DNA of 64,000 nucleotides from Gracilaria domingensis (GCA_022539475.1 VCMS01000139.1:306258-370257); one strand, 5' to 3'; shown: positions 51,324-62,229, counted from the stretch's first letter. Program-made: numbers and translations. The notes: generated by a model from the sequence alone, not told the origin.

Positions 51324-53176
51324 ATGAGCGGTACCAACTCCTCGGTTTCTATACCTCGCAAGCGCGATACACACTCAAGCGAACAGAGTATTCAAGTATC
51401 CGAACTCGATCACAGTACATCATCTGTCATTCCGATGAACCCGAATCAGTTTCCTCATCACCCGACGGGTCAGGCGAGCGCGTCGAACTACCCTCAGCCG
51501 GGTTCTGCGACGGCTCCACTGCCTCAGTCTCAACCGATGGTCCCGGTGAACGTTCCGTTATGGAATTCAGCGCAAGCGATGCCGCTGATGGCGAACCAAG
51601 CTGGTTGGATATCGAAGGAATCTCTCGCAGTACGCGATCCACTCCGTGATGGGTTTGCGTTCAGCCGTGCACCGTGGTTTCATCCGGTAGCTGTTAACGA
51701 TGACACTCTCCTGGAGTCGTATGCCGAAAACGGCTTCCTACCGGGCGGTCTGCCGCTAGCGGTAGTGCAATCCCCAGAATGGAAAGTTCGTATAGCGATC
51801 GACCCGATGCTCCTCCGGTACGATACCCGCGAGGGTGAGAATCTGAACACCGCGCGCGCGGAACACGCGAAGTTGGCGTACAAGAGACTCAGTCGAGTGC
51901 ACCTCGAGCACCTGGTTCCACCGTCATATGGGTTCGATACTCCGTTCTACCGTACTTTCGGTGAAGTCCGATATGGAGACAACTTGGCGACGTTCGACCA
52001 TGCGCGGTACGCTGGCGATGGCCCGACCACATCGAGGTTGATGTTGTGCTGGAATCGGCCCATACTCCGAGCGGAGTTCCGTTATCTTCGCAAGAACGCT
52101 TCCCAGGGTGGGTTCGTCAACCGCATTCGGTTTGAGCGGAAAGCTCGTTCCCGTCATGGGTATCTGATTCCGTACCCGAATATCGAGACCGAGAGGTACA
52201 GACCGCAGGCCTTTGTTGGACGGTTCCCTCCTCTACCAGATTGGTGGCGTGATGTGGAGGTACCCAAAGGGTGTTTTGCAGAACTGCCTCCGTGCTTGAG
52301 TTACATCGGCTCCCGATTGATCAGCGATCCGCGTTCAGGATGGTGGGGTCTGGTAGCCGGCGAGTGGGCGGCACGCGTAGCAGCGTTTCTTCTCTGGGAG
52401 GCTTACGACAACTACCGTGTTTGGTATATTCGCCGATGCTTCGCAGCATTATCCGCTCGCTGGATTTGCACACTCCCTTGGGGTCCGAAGAGAACGTGGA
52501 TGAGATCCATTACATCTTGGATGTTATCGATGGAGTCGATTGGGAAACGGTGCCCCGTTCGCAGCGTGGGAAAGGTCCTCGTCGTCACTATGACCGCTCA
52601 CCCGGTAGGAGACATCCCACCGCAGGAGATTTCGTGTATTACGACCCATGGGAGGGTACGATGACAACTAGCGCATATGCCGAGTGGGCAGCGAACCAGC
52701 CACGGTCGATTCCAGACAGTCACCCCGTTGGGTTCATGTTCAGTGACAACTGGGTCGCCCCAGTAGATCTGGATGATCCGAACATGGATACCGGTGGAGA
52801 GGCGGCGGGAGCACTCGTCGAGATGGACCAGGAGTTGGTGAACGACCTACCGGCGGCGAATCAGGTGTTGCACGCCAGCGGCGGGGTACCCCAGGCTCCT
52901 GTGGGTTGGAATGTTCCGACTCAAGCGAGTGTTCCGGTGGTGGGTCCGGCCCCTGTAGCGGCTACCGTTCCTTCGGTCCTTCCGGCCCCGACAGCTCCGG
53001 TCGCTCCGGGAGATTCTCCGGCGAACATCGCGATGTTGCGCGCCAGTCTCCAGAACGCTGGAATTATCGTGCCCGATCATCTCACCACTATGGCAGGGAT
53101 ACTGGCTTACGCCGTTCCGCACCCTTCGCAGGGTCCCTCCGGTAGCGGCGGTGCCGGTCCCTCATCGGGGGTGTAA
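51324..53176 (+). CDS. Antisense gene inside the retrotransposon, unknown protein (~617 codons, one frame break)
   Basis: On the opposite strand to gag-pol, starting 80 bp inside the 3' LTR. From the ATG at 51324 the frame is open past 52480; a second frame (-1) is open from 52271 to the stop at 53174-53176. The protein-like sequence moves from the first to the second between about 52420 and 52490, probably one missing base near the GTGTTTGG or TTGGGG run. Layout: Ser/Gln/Pro-rich N-terminus (~1-100); a ~300-residue globular region (WFHPVAVNDDTLLESYAENG, AEFRYLRKNAS, WWGLVAGEWAARVAAFLLWEAY); DYDPWEG-like acidic part; a Pro/Val/Ala-rich tail; and a final helix. No known domain recognised. Additional antisense ORFs exist in some plant Gypsy elements (e.g. 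Grande, RIRE2), but I see no motif in common. An LTR-borne antisense promoter could drive it. Confidence 0.7.
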
Positions 53177-53545
53177 GATGACCAGCAGGGCTGGAGGACT
53201 TGGTCCTTAGTATAAGATAGAAACAGTAAAACCATCTAGTGGTAACTTTCCCTTCACCCTTTTGCCTGTTCTCCACGAACTTGATCGATCTTCGATTACT
53301 TCTTCACTCACACTGTGTTCAAGTGTACTTCACTTCTTTGGTGCTTCTTCTACTCTAACCGTTTTAAATCGGTACAACCGGCATTTCGGTATGCTCTTCT
53401 TTCTTTCTTCTCACTTCCTCTAGTTAAGTCTTCACCGCTTCATTGGTCTTCTTCCTTCATTCATCCCCACACAGAAGGGGTCAACTCTCCATTCTGAGTC
53501 TTCCGCATCGCGGTATAGTTGAAAGCTCCTCACCGGGAACGGTTC

Positions 53546-53899
53546 TTATCCCACCTGGGCTTGGTCCAGGTTGGACGGCAAGGCTGACCGAGTGCGACGG
53601 TGGTATGAAACGATCTTCGACCTAGGTAGGTGCTCGACCGGCTCCATGGTGTCCTCCTCGGCGGAGTAGCCATACCATCGCACTTGGTACAGTACCGTCC
53701 CATCGGGGTTTACAACATGACGTACGATACGTTCGATCACGTATTCCTGCGGGTACACCTCGGTGTTTGACTGCTCTCCTTCACCCATTGTGGTTCCGTA
53801 CCTTCGAGGGTGGCGAGGTGGTGGCCGGCTAACCTCTAGAGGGGTTCCTCTTGGACTTAACCAGTCACGACTCACTAGGAGTTCCTCGCTGCGCGACAA
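53546..53899 (-). CDS. Chromodomain ORF of the retrotransposon
   Basis: Contains EYVIERIVRHVVNPDGTVLYQVRWYGYS, then EEDTMEPVEHL: a chromodomain with the three aromatic-cage positions (Y, W, Y) kept and the usual TWEP read as TMEP. In chromoviruses this module follows integrase and steers insertion to histone-marked chromatin. Here it is ~580 bp beyond the pol stop. It is in the same phase as pol but separated by stops, and another frame (53907-54332) lies between. It may be a separate protein, a spliced exon or a frameshift casualty. Residues after it are basic. Confidence 0.8.
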   Translation of the reverse strand: MSRSEELLVSRDWLSPRGTPLEVSRPPPRHPRRYGTTMGEGEQSNTEVYPQEYVIERIVRHVVNPDGTVLYQVRWYGYSAEEDTMEPVEHLPRSKIVSYHRRTRSALPSNLDQAQVG

Positions 53900-53906
53900 C
53901 TACAAC

Positions 53907-54332
53907 TTACGCCAGGAGCGTCCAATCTTCAACCTGAAAGGTTCTTCTTGAAGTACTCTCCTTCTTGAGTCTGACGAGCTTCGGCTCGTTTTGGTTGAGC
54001 TTCCAACCGTCCAACGGTAGCTTCGGGATTCTGAGCTCCCTCTTGCTATCCAGAAGGATCGTCCGTGCGACGGAGAACGGGCAGGGTTTCGCTCGTGCGC
54101 CATGGAGGCGGATTGACCAATCACGGTGCATATCGGGGCCTTCTGGTTGGCCAGGCGGTGGCACGTGTGAGCCACGAGTTACCCTAACAGGTGTCCGTTC
54201 GCCTACGGTTGGCGACCGTACATCGTGCACCATGCACGTGTGGTGCTCGCGCACGCGACTTACTGTCAGCAGTTCCCCGCGTCGGCGGTGCTTTCCATAC
54301 GTCACCACGTCACACAACGTGTTACTCTCCAC
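53907..54332 (-). CDS. Short ORF between pol and chromodomain
   Basis: A 141-codon frame, phase 0 where pol is phase 2. The sequence reads like protein (RVTRGSHVPPPGQPEGPDMH, DGWKLNQNEPKLVRLKKEST), with no recognised domain. It directly precedes the chromodomain ORF, so the two could be one chromodomain protein broken by a one-base indel or separate cistrons. No ATG at its 5' edge is convincing. Confidence 0.4.
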   Translation of the reverse strand: MESNTLCDVVTYGKHRRRGELLTVSRVREHHTCMVHDVRSPTVGERTPVRVTRGSHVPPPGQPEGPDMHRDWSIRLHGARAKPCPFSVARTILLDSKRELRIPKLPLDGWKLNQNEPKLVRLKKESTSRRTFQVEDWTLLA

Positions 54333-54481
54333 TTGGGTGTGTCATGAGTCTTCTGCCACGCGGCGTGGGTGCACCATCGACGGTTTCCAAACTCGTACTT
54401 CGTACTTCACCTTTCCAAGGTTGTTTTCCCAAATAATACGCGGGTAAGTACGACTTCTCGTTTCCTCAAACCACGGCGTGG

Positions 54482-57400
54482 TTAACACCGGTCGGTAACA
54501 TTGAGCTGATCTACCGCTTGCGGCTCTGCGTTCTCCGGGAAGCCCGGGTCTACAGATACTGTCTTCTCCGCTCTGCGGGTGGTGACCTCACTCAGTTGTG
54601 GTGTTCCCGACGGGGTTACGTTATCCACAGCGGTGTGTACCCCTTGGGTGGGTCGTGTCGTTTCCAGCGCATTGCTCAACGAACTCGACGGAGTATCACC
54701 ACGAGGTACAGCGCCTCGGCGCACCACAACGCTATCGGTAGAGACCGCGAGATTGGTGGCGGTACCTTGCGACACAGTGTGACCGTGCGACGCCGGTGTA
54801 ACGGGTTCCGTACTTTCCTCCCCCTCCTTAGGCGGTGGCACGGGAGCCACGACGTCCGGTGGGGGGTCAACTCTAGTTGAGTTTTCCTCTTCGTCTCCCG
54901 CAACGGGTTGTGCTACCCGCGTGGGTGATTCTGACTTCGGTAGATCCGATAAGCCGCGATCAGGGCGGAGAGTCGCAGGGCGCGAAGATACGACCTGTTC
55001 GTCCCCTGTAGCTTCACCCAGTTGGGTGTTAACGTGAACGTAGGGTGGTGGTGCCAGCGCGACACGGTCTAACGATATCCGTTCGTGGAGATTATTGATA
55101 TCCAATACTACGGTATCGTCCGTGACGGAAATAACCTTGTAGGGTCCTTCCGCGATAGGCGAGAGCTTGTGGCGGCGTTCCTTCTCCGGATTATAGTATT
55201 CTTTGCGGAGAAATACCATATCGTCTGGTTTGACCTTTGGTAATGGGGTCTTAACCTTCGCATCGAAGTTGCGCTTATAAGCGGCCTGCGCCTTATCCAT
55301 CGCTGTGCGAGCGACCGGTACCATTTTGGTTAACCAATCCTTCCAAGCGTTCCTGTATAACCCAACAGACGGGTACGTAGAAAGCGTTTCTTGAGCCTCG
55401 ATTGCAACCGGTGGCGGTACTCTTGACAATACCAACTCAAAAGGTGCTAGCTTCGTTACCCGGTGGACTTGGGTGTTGTACGCATACGTAATAGCGTCCG
55501 TATACAAATCCCAATCCTTAGGATGATCTGCCACATAAGATCTTAATGCATTCAGCATGGTACGGTTAAATCGTTCTACCTGACCATTTGTTTGGGGGTG
55601 GTAGGTGGTCGTAAATAGATTCTTGACACTCAAGATCCGACAGACGTCCTGGAAAAACTTCGACGTGAACTGTGAACCGTTATCTGATAATAGATGAACC
55701 GGTGGACCGTACACAAAGACCCAGTGGGTGACAAAAGCTTGTGCAACCACGGTGGCCGTAATCCGTTTCAGCGGGACTGTCCGTACCAACTTAGAGAACC
55801 GATCGGTGATAACCAGAAGGTATCGATTACCTCTTGCGGTTCTGATCAATTCACCTAAGATATCGATAGCGATAAACTCCAAAGGAGACCGTGCTGGGAA
55901 CAGCGTTAACTTCTTCGAGTACTTACGAAGTTTCACGTTATTCTTAGCGCACTCGGTGCAAGAGCGTCGTACTGCGTAGCAGTCCAATGCCATTGACGGC
56001 CAGTAAAAATCCCTACGCAGGGTCAAGTATAGTTTTCGACCTCCTGGGTGGGCTCCTACCTTCACATAGTGTGTCATTACCAACACACGGTTTTGCAGCG
56101 AGTCTGGGACCACAATTTGGGTATACGCTTCGACCAACCTAACCAGGTACCCCTGATCGTTAACCTGAAAAGGTATACGATCTCCTCCATTGAGACGAGC
56201 GCGAATTCGCGTACAAAACTCATCCGTTTGCTGTTCTCGGATCATCTCCTCGGGAGTGATGGGTACAAAAGATCCAGTCAAGGGATCCAACTTCTCAGAA
56301 GTGAGCAGGATGTCGTCACAGATGTCATCCGACAAAGATTCGACCCAACCTGCTTGTTCTTCCACCATAAAGCATGGTATGTCCAGATCGTCAACTGGTG
56401 CCGCTTCTGCATCTGTCCCCAAGCGGGAGAGTGCATCTGCCTGCAGATTCAACGTTCCTTTTTTGTACGTAACTGTGAAATCGAACTCCGATAACCTCAA
56501 GCGCCAACGCATCAAGCGTCCTGATGGTTCCGAGATTTCCATGAGCCATCGGAGAGATGAGTGGTCCGTATGTACCGTAAAATGGTTGCCCATAAGATAT
56601 GGTCTCAGTGTAGTTAGAGCCCATACAACGGCTAAGCACTCTTTCTCCGAAACTGAGTAGTTACGTTCGTGTACGTTCAAGGATCGCGACCAGTATCCAA
56701 TTGGATGTCTCACGCCGTCTTCCGTGACCTGAAACAGGGCGCAACCAACCTGGTGTGCACTGGCGTCAGTGTCTACTTCGAATGGAAGTCCTAGCTTAGG
56801 CAAAGCCAAGATTGGCGGTGACGTTACTGCGTCAATTAATGCCGAAAAAGCAGACGCTTCCGCGTCGCCTAGGGGTTCCAGTTGAACTGGTTGACCTTTT
56901 CTCAAAAGGTGGTTAAGGGGGGTCGCAATATCTGCGAAGTTCGGGACAAAACGCCGATATACATTACAAAGACCCAGAAAACTGCGGAGTTCCGTTTGTG
57001 TCGTAGGGTGTTTCGCTTCCTTCAGCGACTTCACGCGAACTGCGTCAACTGAGAGCTGTCCAGGTCGAATGATATGCCCTAGGTATTTGACAGAATCTGT
57101 GAAGAACTCGCACTTCTTGAGTTTCAGCGTAATGCCCGCGTCCCTGAGGACTCTCATGACGTCCCGGACGTGTGTTAAGTGGTCATCAAGGTTATCGGAG
57201 AACACGATGATATCGTCAAGATACACCAAGCAGGTCTTCCACTTGAATCGAGCCAAGAGGATATCGATAGCACGTTGAAACGTAGCCGGCGCGTTGGTTA
57301 ATCCGAACGGCATTCGTTTAAACCGGTACAAACCTTGGTGGCACACAAAAGCAGTTTTGTCCTTATCCTTTTCACGGATCGGAACTTGCCAGTATCCCCA

Positions 57401-58938
57401 ATTGGCATCCAAGGCGGTGAACACTGTAGCACTCCCAAGCGAGTCAATGTATTCGTCCATCCTGGGTATGGGATAAACGTCTTTGACGGTGACCGAATTT
57501 AGACGACGGTAATCAATACAGAATCGCCACGATCCGTCCGCTTTTGGAACTAGCACCACGGGTGAGGCCCAAGCGGATTGAGCCGCCTCTATGACGCCAG
57601 CGCGTAACATCTTCTCAACCTGAGATTGCTCTTCTTCCCTAGCTTTGGGACCAGCCCGGTATGGGTGTTGGGAAATGGGGCTAGTACCTGGAAGTAGGTC
57701 AATACGGTGTTCCGTGATTCCAATTGTCCCGAGGGATCCATCCCACATGGGTGTGAACTCCCGCAACATTTCTCTTAGCTTACCTCTATGAGATTCAGGT
57801 ACATGATTAAAATTCAACTGTTCCAGTTCCTTGACAGGGTCTGTATCTTCCGTTCCTGGTGGCAACGCTTTACCCTCGGTGGGTGCCAGCGATCCGGTAA
57901 CTTCGCTCGCCGGGGTAACCGATGCGGTAAACGCGGTTTCCGCTGATCCCTCCCCCTCCTTAGCATCGGTTATACCGAGAACATCCGCAACGGGTATCTT
58001 CGTCGGTACGATAGCAGCAGGGTGTGGGAGAGTGGTACCAAGGATTTGGTTTTTAGCTAACCACTGTCGGGTTGTGCCAAAGTTGGCGACCAAAACTCTG
58101 AATGGTTTGTCGGGTTCCACCGAGATTACTCCGTTCGCCAAAGCGAGTTGCTTCTGATCATACAATGATGGCAATGGTTGTACCACACGTAGGCCAGACT
58201 GCTTAGTAGTTATGGTGACCCAAACTTGGGATTGCGCAGGGATTGCGATGGCATGAGCCACATGGAGCTTAGATGATACCGGGTCGACGGTTGGAACTTC
58301 CTGTGCAGCAGGGAGCGGGACGCGCTTGCGTGTAGCTCTCTTTAGCGGTTTCCTTACAATCGGTATTTCGGAACCATCATCCATGGTAACAACTCGAGCT
58401 CGAGGTCGAATCGCTTCAACAAAACGATCACAAAAGTCACAACCGAGTATCACCGGTGCGGCAATGCTTTTGCAAACCATGAAATCCACTTTAACCATAC
58501 AGGTTCCTAATCGTACCATGAGAGGTATGTACCCAAGAGTACGCAACGGGTTATTGTTGGCATCCGCGATATCCAAACCTGGACCATGACGAATTTCATC
58601 CCGTAGCGCGGGTGGCACCAACTCAAGGTGAATCAGGTTCGGTGCAGCTCCTGTATCCAACACAGACAACTGTCGAACCATGAACTGGTTAGACAAGCCA
58701 AGATCGGCATAAACTTTGTAGTTTCTCTTGGCCATCACAAGAACTCTTTCCGGAATACGGAGATTACGGGACCGTATCCACGGACGACGTAGAACCGAAA
58801 GGTGTTCTGAGCTCACGTCAGTTTTAGCCGCTATCCTTGAAAGGATTCTAACAGCTGGGGAGTGAAGCTGTGACGCCTCGGGCGCCTTTAACTTCGGCTC
58901 GGAAGGCGCCCCTCCCGTAGGGGAAACTCCCGAAGTCA
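54482..58938 (-). CDS. pol: Retrotransposon pol: protease, reverse transcriptase, RNase H, integrase
   Basis: One uninterrupted frame, read by -1 shift from the zinc-knuckle frame; it has no start of its own. From the 5' end: aspartic protease with LDTGAAPNLIHLE (~58640-58660); RT with WRFCIDYRRLNSVTVKD, TALDANWGYWQVPI and the YLDD catalytic box (~57208-57222); RNase H with FEVDTDASAHQVG, EKECLAVVWAL and HTDHSSLRWL; integrase with an HPGG...C-x2-C zinc module, FIAIDILGEL, LLSDNGSQFTS and YHPQTNGQVERFN (D,D,E core); a GPY-like PYKVIS module; then ~150 residues of acidic, Pro/Thr-rich tail to the stop. All catalytic residues seem present, so the copy looks functional. Confidence 0.96.
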
Positions 58939-58945
58939 GTTTTTC
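58880..58945 (-). promoter_or_regulatory. Predicted -1 ribosomal frameshift signal (slip site + H-type pseudoknot)
   Basis: The knuckle frame ends CAG AAA AAC TGA; GAAAAAC (58939-58945) is the slip site. Downstream, ACTTCGG (58930-58936) pairs with CCGAAGT (58891-58897), and GGGCGCCTT (58903-58911) pairs with AAGGCGCCC (58880-58888). The interleaved order A-B-A'-B' is a pseudoknot. Pol is exactly in the -1 frame from here. Confidence 0.65.
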
Positions 58946-59364
58946 TGAACGGGGCTCACCGAATTCGGTGCGTGAACTCCGTTCGGGGGGCCTAACTGAA
59001 CCCCATGCGTGGGTACTTCGCCTTGAACCTGGTTCGAAGGTGCCTGTGCCGGAACGGAGGGCTGAGCATAGACCGGAACCGGTAATCCCAGTTCAGCTCT
59101 GGCCTTATCATATTCCTTTCGTGGAACAGATTCCTTTTCCTCGGGCGTGAGGGCGTCGTAATACGCAATAATTTTCGGCCGGTGCGACGGCGGAAATACG
59201 CACTGCGTCGATACGTGACCTGGAAGGTAGCACTGGTAACATATGACCGAGGCCGGTTTGTCGCGAGGGCGATTGTCCACTCGACGTTGTGGTGCTGTGT
59301 CCTTCCACCCTGGACGGTTCAGACGCGACGAATTGTTAGCGTAAGGCAGCGGGGCTGCAGGCAC
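58936..59364 (-). CDS. Gag C-terminus: nucleocapsid with CCHC zinc knuckle
   Basis: CYQCYLPGHVSTQC (C-x2-C-x4-H-x4-C) in a basic context, followed by a Pro/Gln-rich tail. It is in the -1 frame relative to the preceding gag frame; the two overlap at 59319-59364. The change falls beside a CCCC run where one missing base would restore one gag frame, in keeping with homopolymer errors elsewhere in the element. No start codon of its own. Confidence 0.85.
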   Translation of the reverse strand: MPAAPLPYANNSSRLNRPGWKDTAPQRRVDNRPRDKPASVICYQCYLPGHVSTQCVFPPSHRPKIIAYYDALTPEEKESVPRKEYDKARAELGLPVPVYAQPSVPAQAPSNQVQGEVPTHGVQLGPPNGVHAPNSVSPVQKN

Positions 59365-61004
59365 CCGGACACCTTGGCATACAATGCGGGGTCTTCTTCC
59401 GTGCTCGGAATCGAGGTTGACGGCAGGTCCGTAGATCCGTAAGAATCGGGGTTACTTCCGATGAAGTGGACGTTATCAGCGTCACCGACAGCGGTTTCAC
59501 GTCGCAAAACCGACATCGATGGTGACGAACTCTCCGCGAGTAGCGCTTTCGAGCGGCGCTGCCCCGGGTTGCGGGCTCGATACGTCTCTCCTTCCGCCTG
59601 GGCGTAATTAACCAACTCTAGGTACGTCATTCGGCGTTTTTCCTCGCGTCGGCGAGCGACCAACGACCGAATGGTGGGGTCCAAACCATCAACAAACATG
59701 GTACACCGCTCCTGTGCGGAATACACATTACCACATCGGTGAAACGCTTTGTTCAACCGCGTTGAATAAACCGTTTCAGATTCTCCACTCTTCTGTCTAG
59801 TGTCGCGAACAGCAAGAGTAGCGCTGTAAATCGCGTTGGAAGTCGCGTACGACCTGAGAAGGTAGTTCACGGCTTCCGGCCAACACGTGACTCCTCCTTC
59901 CGAGGCTCTCGAGGTTCCTCGAACTGAGTTGTACTGATCTTCCGCAGTCCCTGTTAGGAAGTACGGCAGTGCCACATATGCCTGTGCTTCACTCATACCG
60001 AGTATATCGGCCTCCTGGACGAACCTGGCAAGGAAATCCAAGATAAGGATAGGATCTGTCCCCGAGAACTTCCTTGTTTCAAGGGTAACATTCAACCTTC
60101 GAATGTAGTCCTTCACCTTACCGGTTCCTCGCGAGGAGCGATTCGAAGTAACATCCTCCAACCGATAATAGCGGTACGACAACAGCTTTGTGTAGAGCGG
60201 GTCCGTCGGCTTTAACTCTTTGAGTCCCAAGTGGCGCCGTCCTTTCACGCGTGATCTCATCACTGCCTGAGTAGACTGCGTCGCTTTCGACCGTGTCGAA
60301 CGTGACCTATGACGGTTGTCATCACTATCAGATGAATCTGACGAACTGTCTTCAGTCATGCCGCTCGAGTCAGAGCGCGATGAATCCGAATCATAGTGAA
60401 CTCGTTTTGGGTGTCGACGTTTCTGCTTCACCGAACGATGGTCTTCATCCGCAGATGGATTTCCTTGAGGAACCTGTGCGTCCACAGCTTCATCCATACG
60501 GATTGTATCCTCCAGCGTTTCCAAGCGCGAACGAATTCGACCGATATCGGTGCGCATTTCCTCGACAAATGCCCGGTACTCCGTGACGAAGACGTCTGGG
60601 GTACCCAGATTTTCCATAATGGAATTCACGTCCCTTCTCAGAAGACGTAAGTCTCCTGAGACATCCCTCACCTGGGCATTATCAACCTGCGTCCTCAACG
60701 AGGTAACATCCTGTAGGAGTTCCACGTGAGCAGCGTGATTAATATCCAAGCGGGATTCCAACCTAGCCAACTCGGCTACGGTAGCAGCGTTAGGGTTAAC
60801 CATGGATGGTGTCTCAACGACGGGTTGAGCAGAACCCACGTTTTCCTTAGGTGCTTCCGTAACTGAGCGCGTTCTCCGGGGGCGGGGTACGACCTCAAGA
60901 GGTTGCGCCTCATCTGGGATAGACCGGGACGTCGGTGCAACGGGTGGAACCGCAGCTGACGACCGCGCTGAACCAGCTCGAGAACCTCGAGGCGGTTGCG
61001 GCAT
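59319..61004 (-). CDS. gag: Retrotransposon Gag (capsid part)
   Basis: 561 residues from the first ATG (MPQPPRGS) to the frame change. Residues ~60-130 are coiled-coil-like, then an acidic/Ser/Arg region (DSDSSRSDSSG), then the conserved gag core: TRKFSGTDPILILDFLARFV, YVALPYFLTGTAEDQY, VNYLLRSYA, RQKSGESETVYSTRLNKAF, MFVDGLDPTIRSLV and YLELVNYAQAEG, as in Ty3/Gypsy retrotransposon gag. It forms the particle shell and packages the RNA. Confidence 0.92.
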   Translation of the reverse strand: MPQPPRGSRAGSARSSAAVPPVAPTSRSIPDEAQPLEVVPRPRRTRSVTEAPKENVGSAQPVVETPSMVNPNAATVAELARLESRLDINHAAHVELLQDVTSLRTQVDNAQVRDVSGDLRLLRRDVNSIMENLGTPDVFVTEYRAFVEEMRTDIGRIRSRLETLEDTIRMDEAVDAQVPQGNPSADEDHRSVKQKRRHPKRVHYDSDSSRSDSSGMTEDSSSDSSDSDDNRHRSRSTRSKATQSTQAVMRSRVKGRRHLGLKELKPTDPLYTKLLSYRYYRLEDVTSNRSSRGTGKVKDYIRRLNVTLETRKFSGTDPILILDFLARFVQEADILGMSEAQAYVALPYFLTGTAEDQYNSVRGTSRASEGGVTCWPEAVNYLLRSYATSNAIYSATLAVRDTRQKSGESETVYSTRLNKAFHRCGNVYSAQERCTMFVDGLDPTIRSLVARRREEKRRMTYLELVNYAQAEGETYRARNPGQRRSKALLAESSSPSMSVLRRETAVGDADNVHFIGSNPDSYGSTDLPSTSIPSTEEDPALYAKVSGCLQPRCLTLTIRRV

Positions 61005-61232
61005 ACTGGAAACCAGTAGGCAATCTGATCCAGATGATCCAGTTAAACTCGTACACGAGTCCCCAAAGAACAAGAAAACTCAATAAACCTTCTCGGTAAA
61101 CCACCACGTCAGCGGTTCACGTTCAAAAGTTGTCAACCTCCAAAACTCTAAAGAGTCCCCTGATCGTTGTCAGAAAACGGTGATCCGTCAACAATCAAGT
61201 CAATTCCACGACAGTGACCTAAAACGGTTCTA

Positions 61233-61245
61233 GGTCGGGAGACCA
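61233..61245 (-). other. Candidate primer-binding site
   Basis: TGGTCTCCCGACC on the minus strand, three bases after the 5' LTR end. The TGG start fits the CCA end of a tRNA; I cannot name the tRNA. Confidence 0.6.
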
Positions 61246-61248
61246 CTT

Positions 61249-62224
61249 TGTGGGGCAAACTCGGAAGAGTGAAACCCACCAGACTGTCCGAAGGTCCGCT
61301 CTCGTGAGAGATGGCAGACCAGTGACAGAGCCCTCTGTACCACCGTAACTCGGTTGTAAGGCCGAAGTGGCAACTGGCTATACCTACAGAGGTGATAGGC
61401 CACGTGGTGAGGAAACGATGAGAAACTCCAGAGATGGGGTGGTATCGGCAACGATGAAACACGACCAACGACAGGTGTAGTCCGAGAGGGAAAGCAACAG
61501 AAAACAACAACCAAACAACACCCACACGCGACGGGTAGGGCCTCCTCGGCACTGTGCCCGGAGCGGGGCGAGATCCTCCAACGGTAATGCACGGGTTTCC
61601 GTAAACACGGCAAAACTCTATACAGAGTCGGATCACTTCGTAATGTAGTCCTATACCTCCTCGGTACGACCCTCAGGTCCCGACATCAACGACAGATGTT
61701 CCTCAAAGGTACCGAGAGGGTAGGACCACCGTAACCAGACGTGGCTATACTCGCGAGAGTGATAACCCACGTAGGCGGCTGGCGCCAGAGCCTCACTCGT
61801 GTAGAGTCCACTCAGGAGAGCGCTACTCGACAAAGAGTTCACTTAGAAGTGCTCGGGTTAACTTTACAAAGGTGCTCGCGACGACGAGGTCGAGCTCACC
61901 TAAGTAGGTCTAAACTAACTATGTACACGTGGTGCACACCCGCAGGGGGTCCGTACACGTGGCTAGCCAGTGTCAGGCACCTCAGGTGCACTACCTATTG
62001 TCCCCGTAATATGCACACAAACGGCGGTGTAGTACACGCGTCCACCTAGCGGTATTGGCCAGCAATGGCAACCCTGATTACAGGTAACTGTGGGAAAGCC
62101 ATTCCAAAAGTAACCGCCAAAATTGGGTCCAACTCATAACTCTTCGAGTGCATCCTCGGTATCACTCCCCTGAGTATATGAGGCGCATCATCCTGATAAA
62201 CCACGCAAAATGCGTTGCTCTACA
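61249..62224 (-). repeat. 5' LTR (976 bp)
   Basis: Near-identical copy of the LTR at 50271-51244. It should contain the element's promoter and polyadenylation site. Confidence 0.97.
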
Positions 62225-62229
62225 CAATG
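62225..62229. repeat. Target-site duplication, right copy (CAATG)
   Basis: Matches 50266-50270 exactly. Confidence 0.92.

Larger units (their letters stand above)
50271..62224 (-). mobile_element. Complete Ty3/Gypsy chromodomain LTR retrotransposon (11,954 bp)
   Basis: LTRs 50271-51244 and 61249-62224 end in TG...CA and are flanked by CAATG duplications. On the minus strand the order is 5' LTR, PBS, gag, zinc knuckle, PR-RT-RNase H-integrase, a short ORF, a chromodomain ORF, PPT and 3' LTR. A large gene on the opposite strand (51324-53176) sits just inside the 3' LTR. Order and domains place it in the Ty3/Gypsy superfamily, chromovirus side. Pol is one open frame, and the LTRs are identical apart from single-base homopolymer indels, so insertion is very recent. 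Confidence 0.97.
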
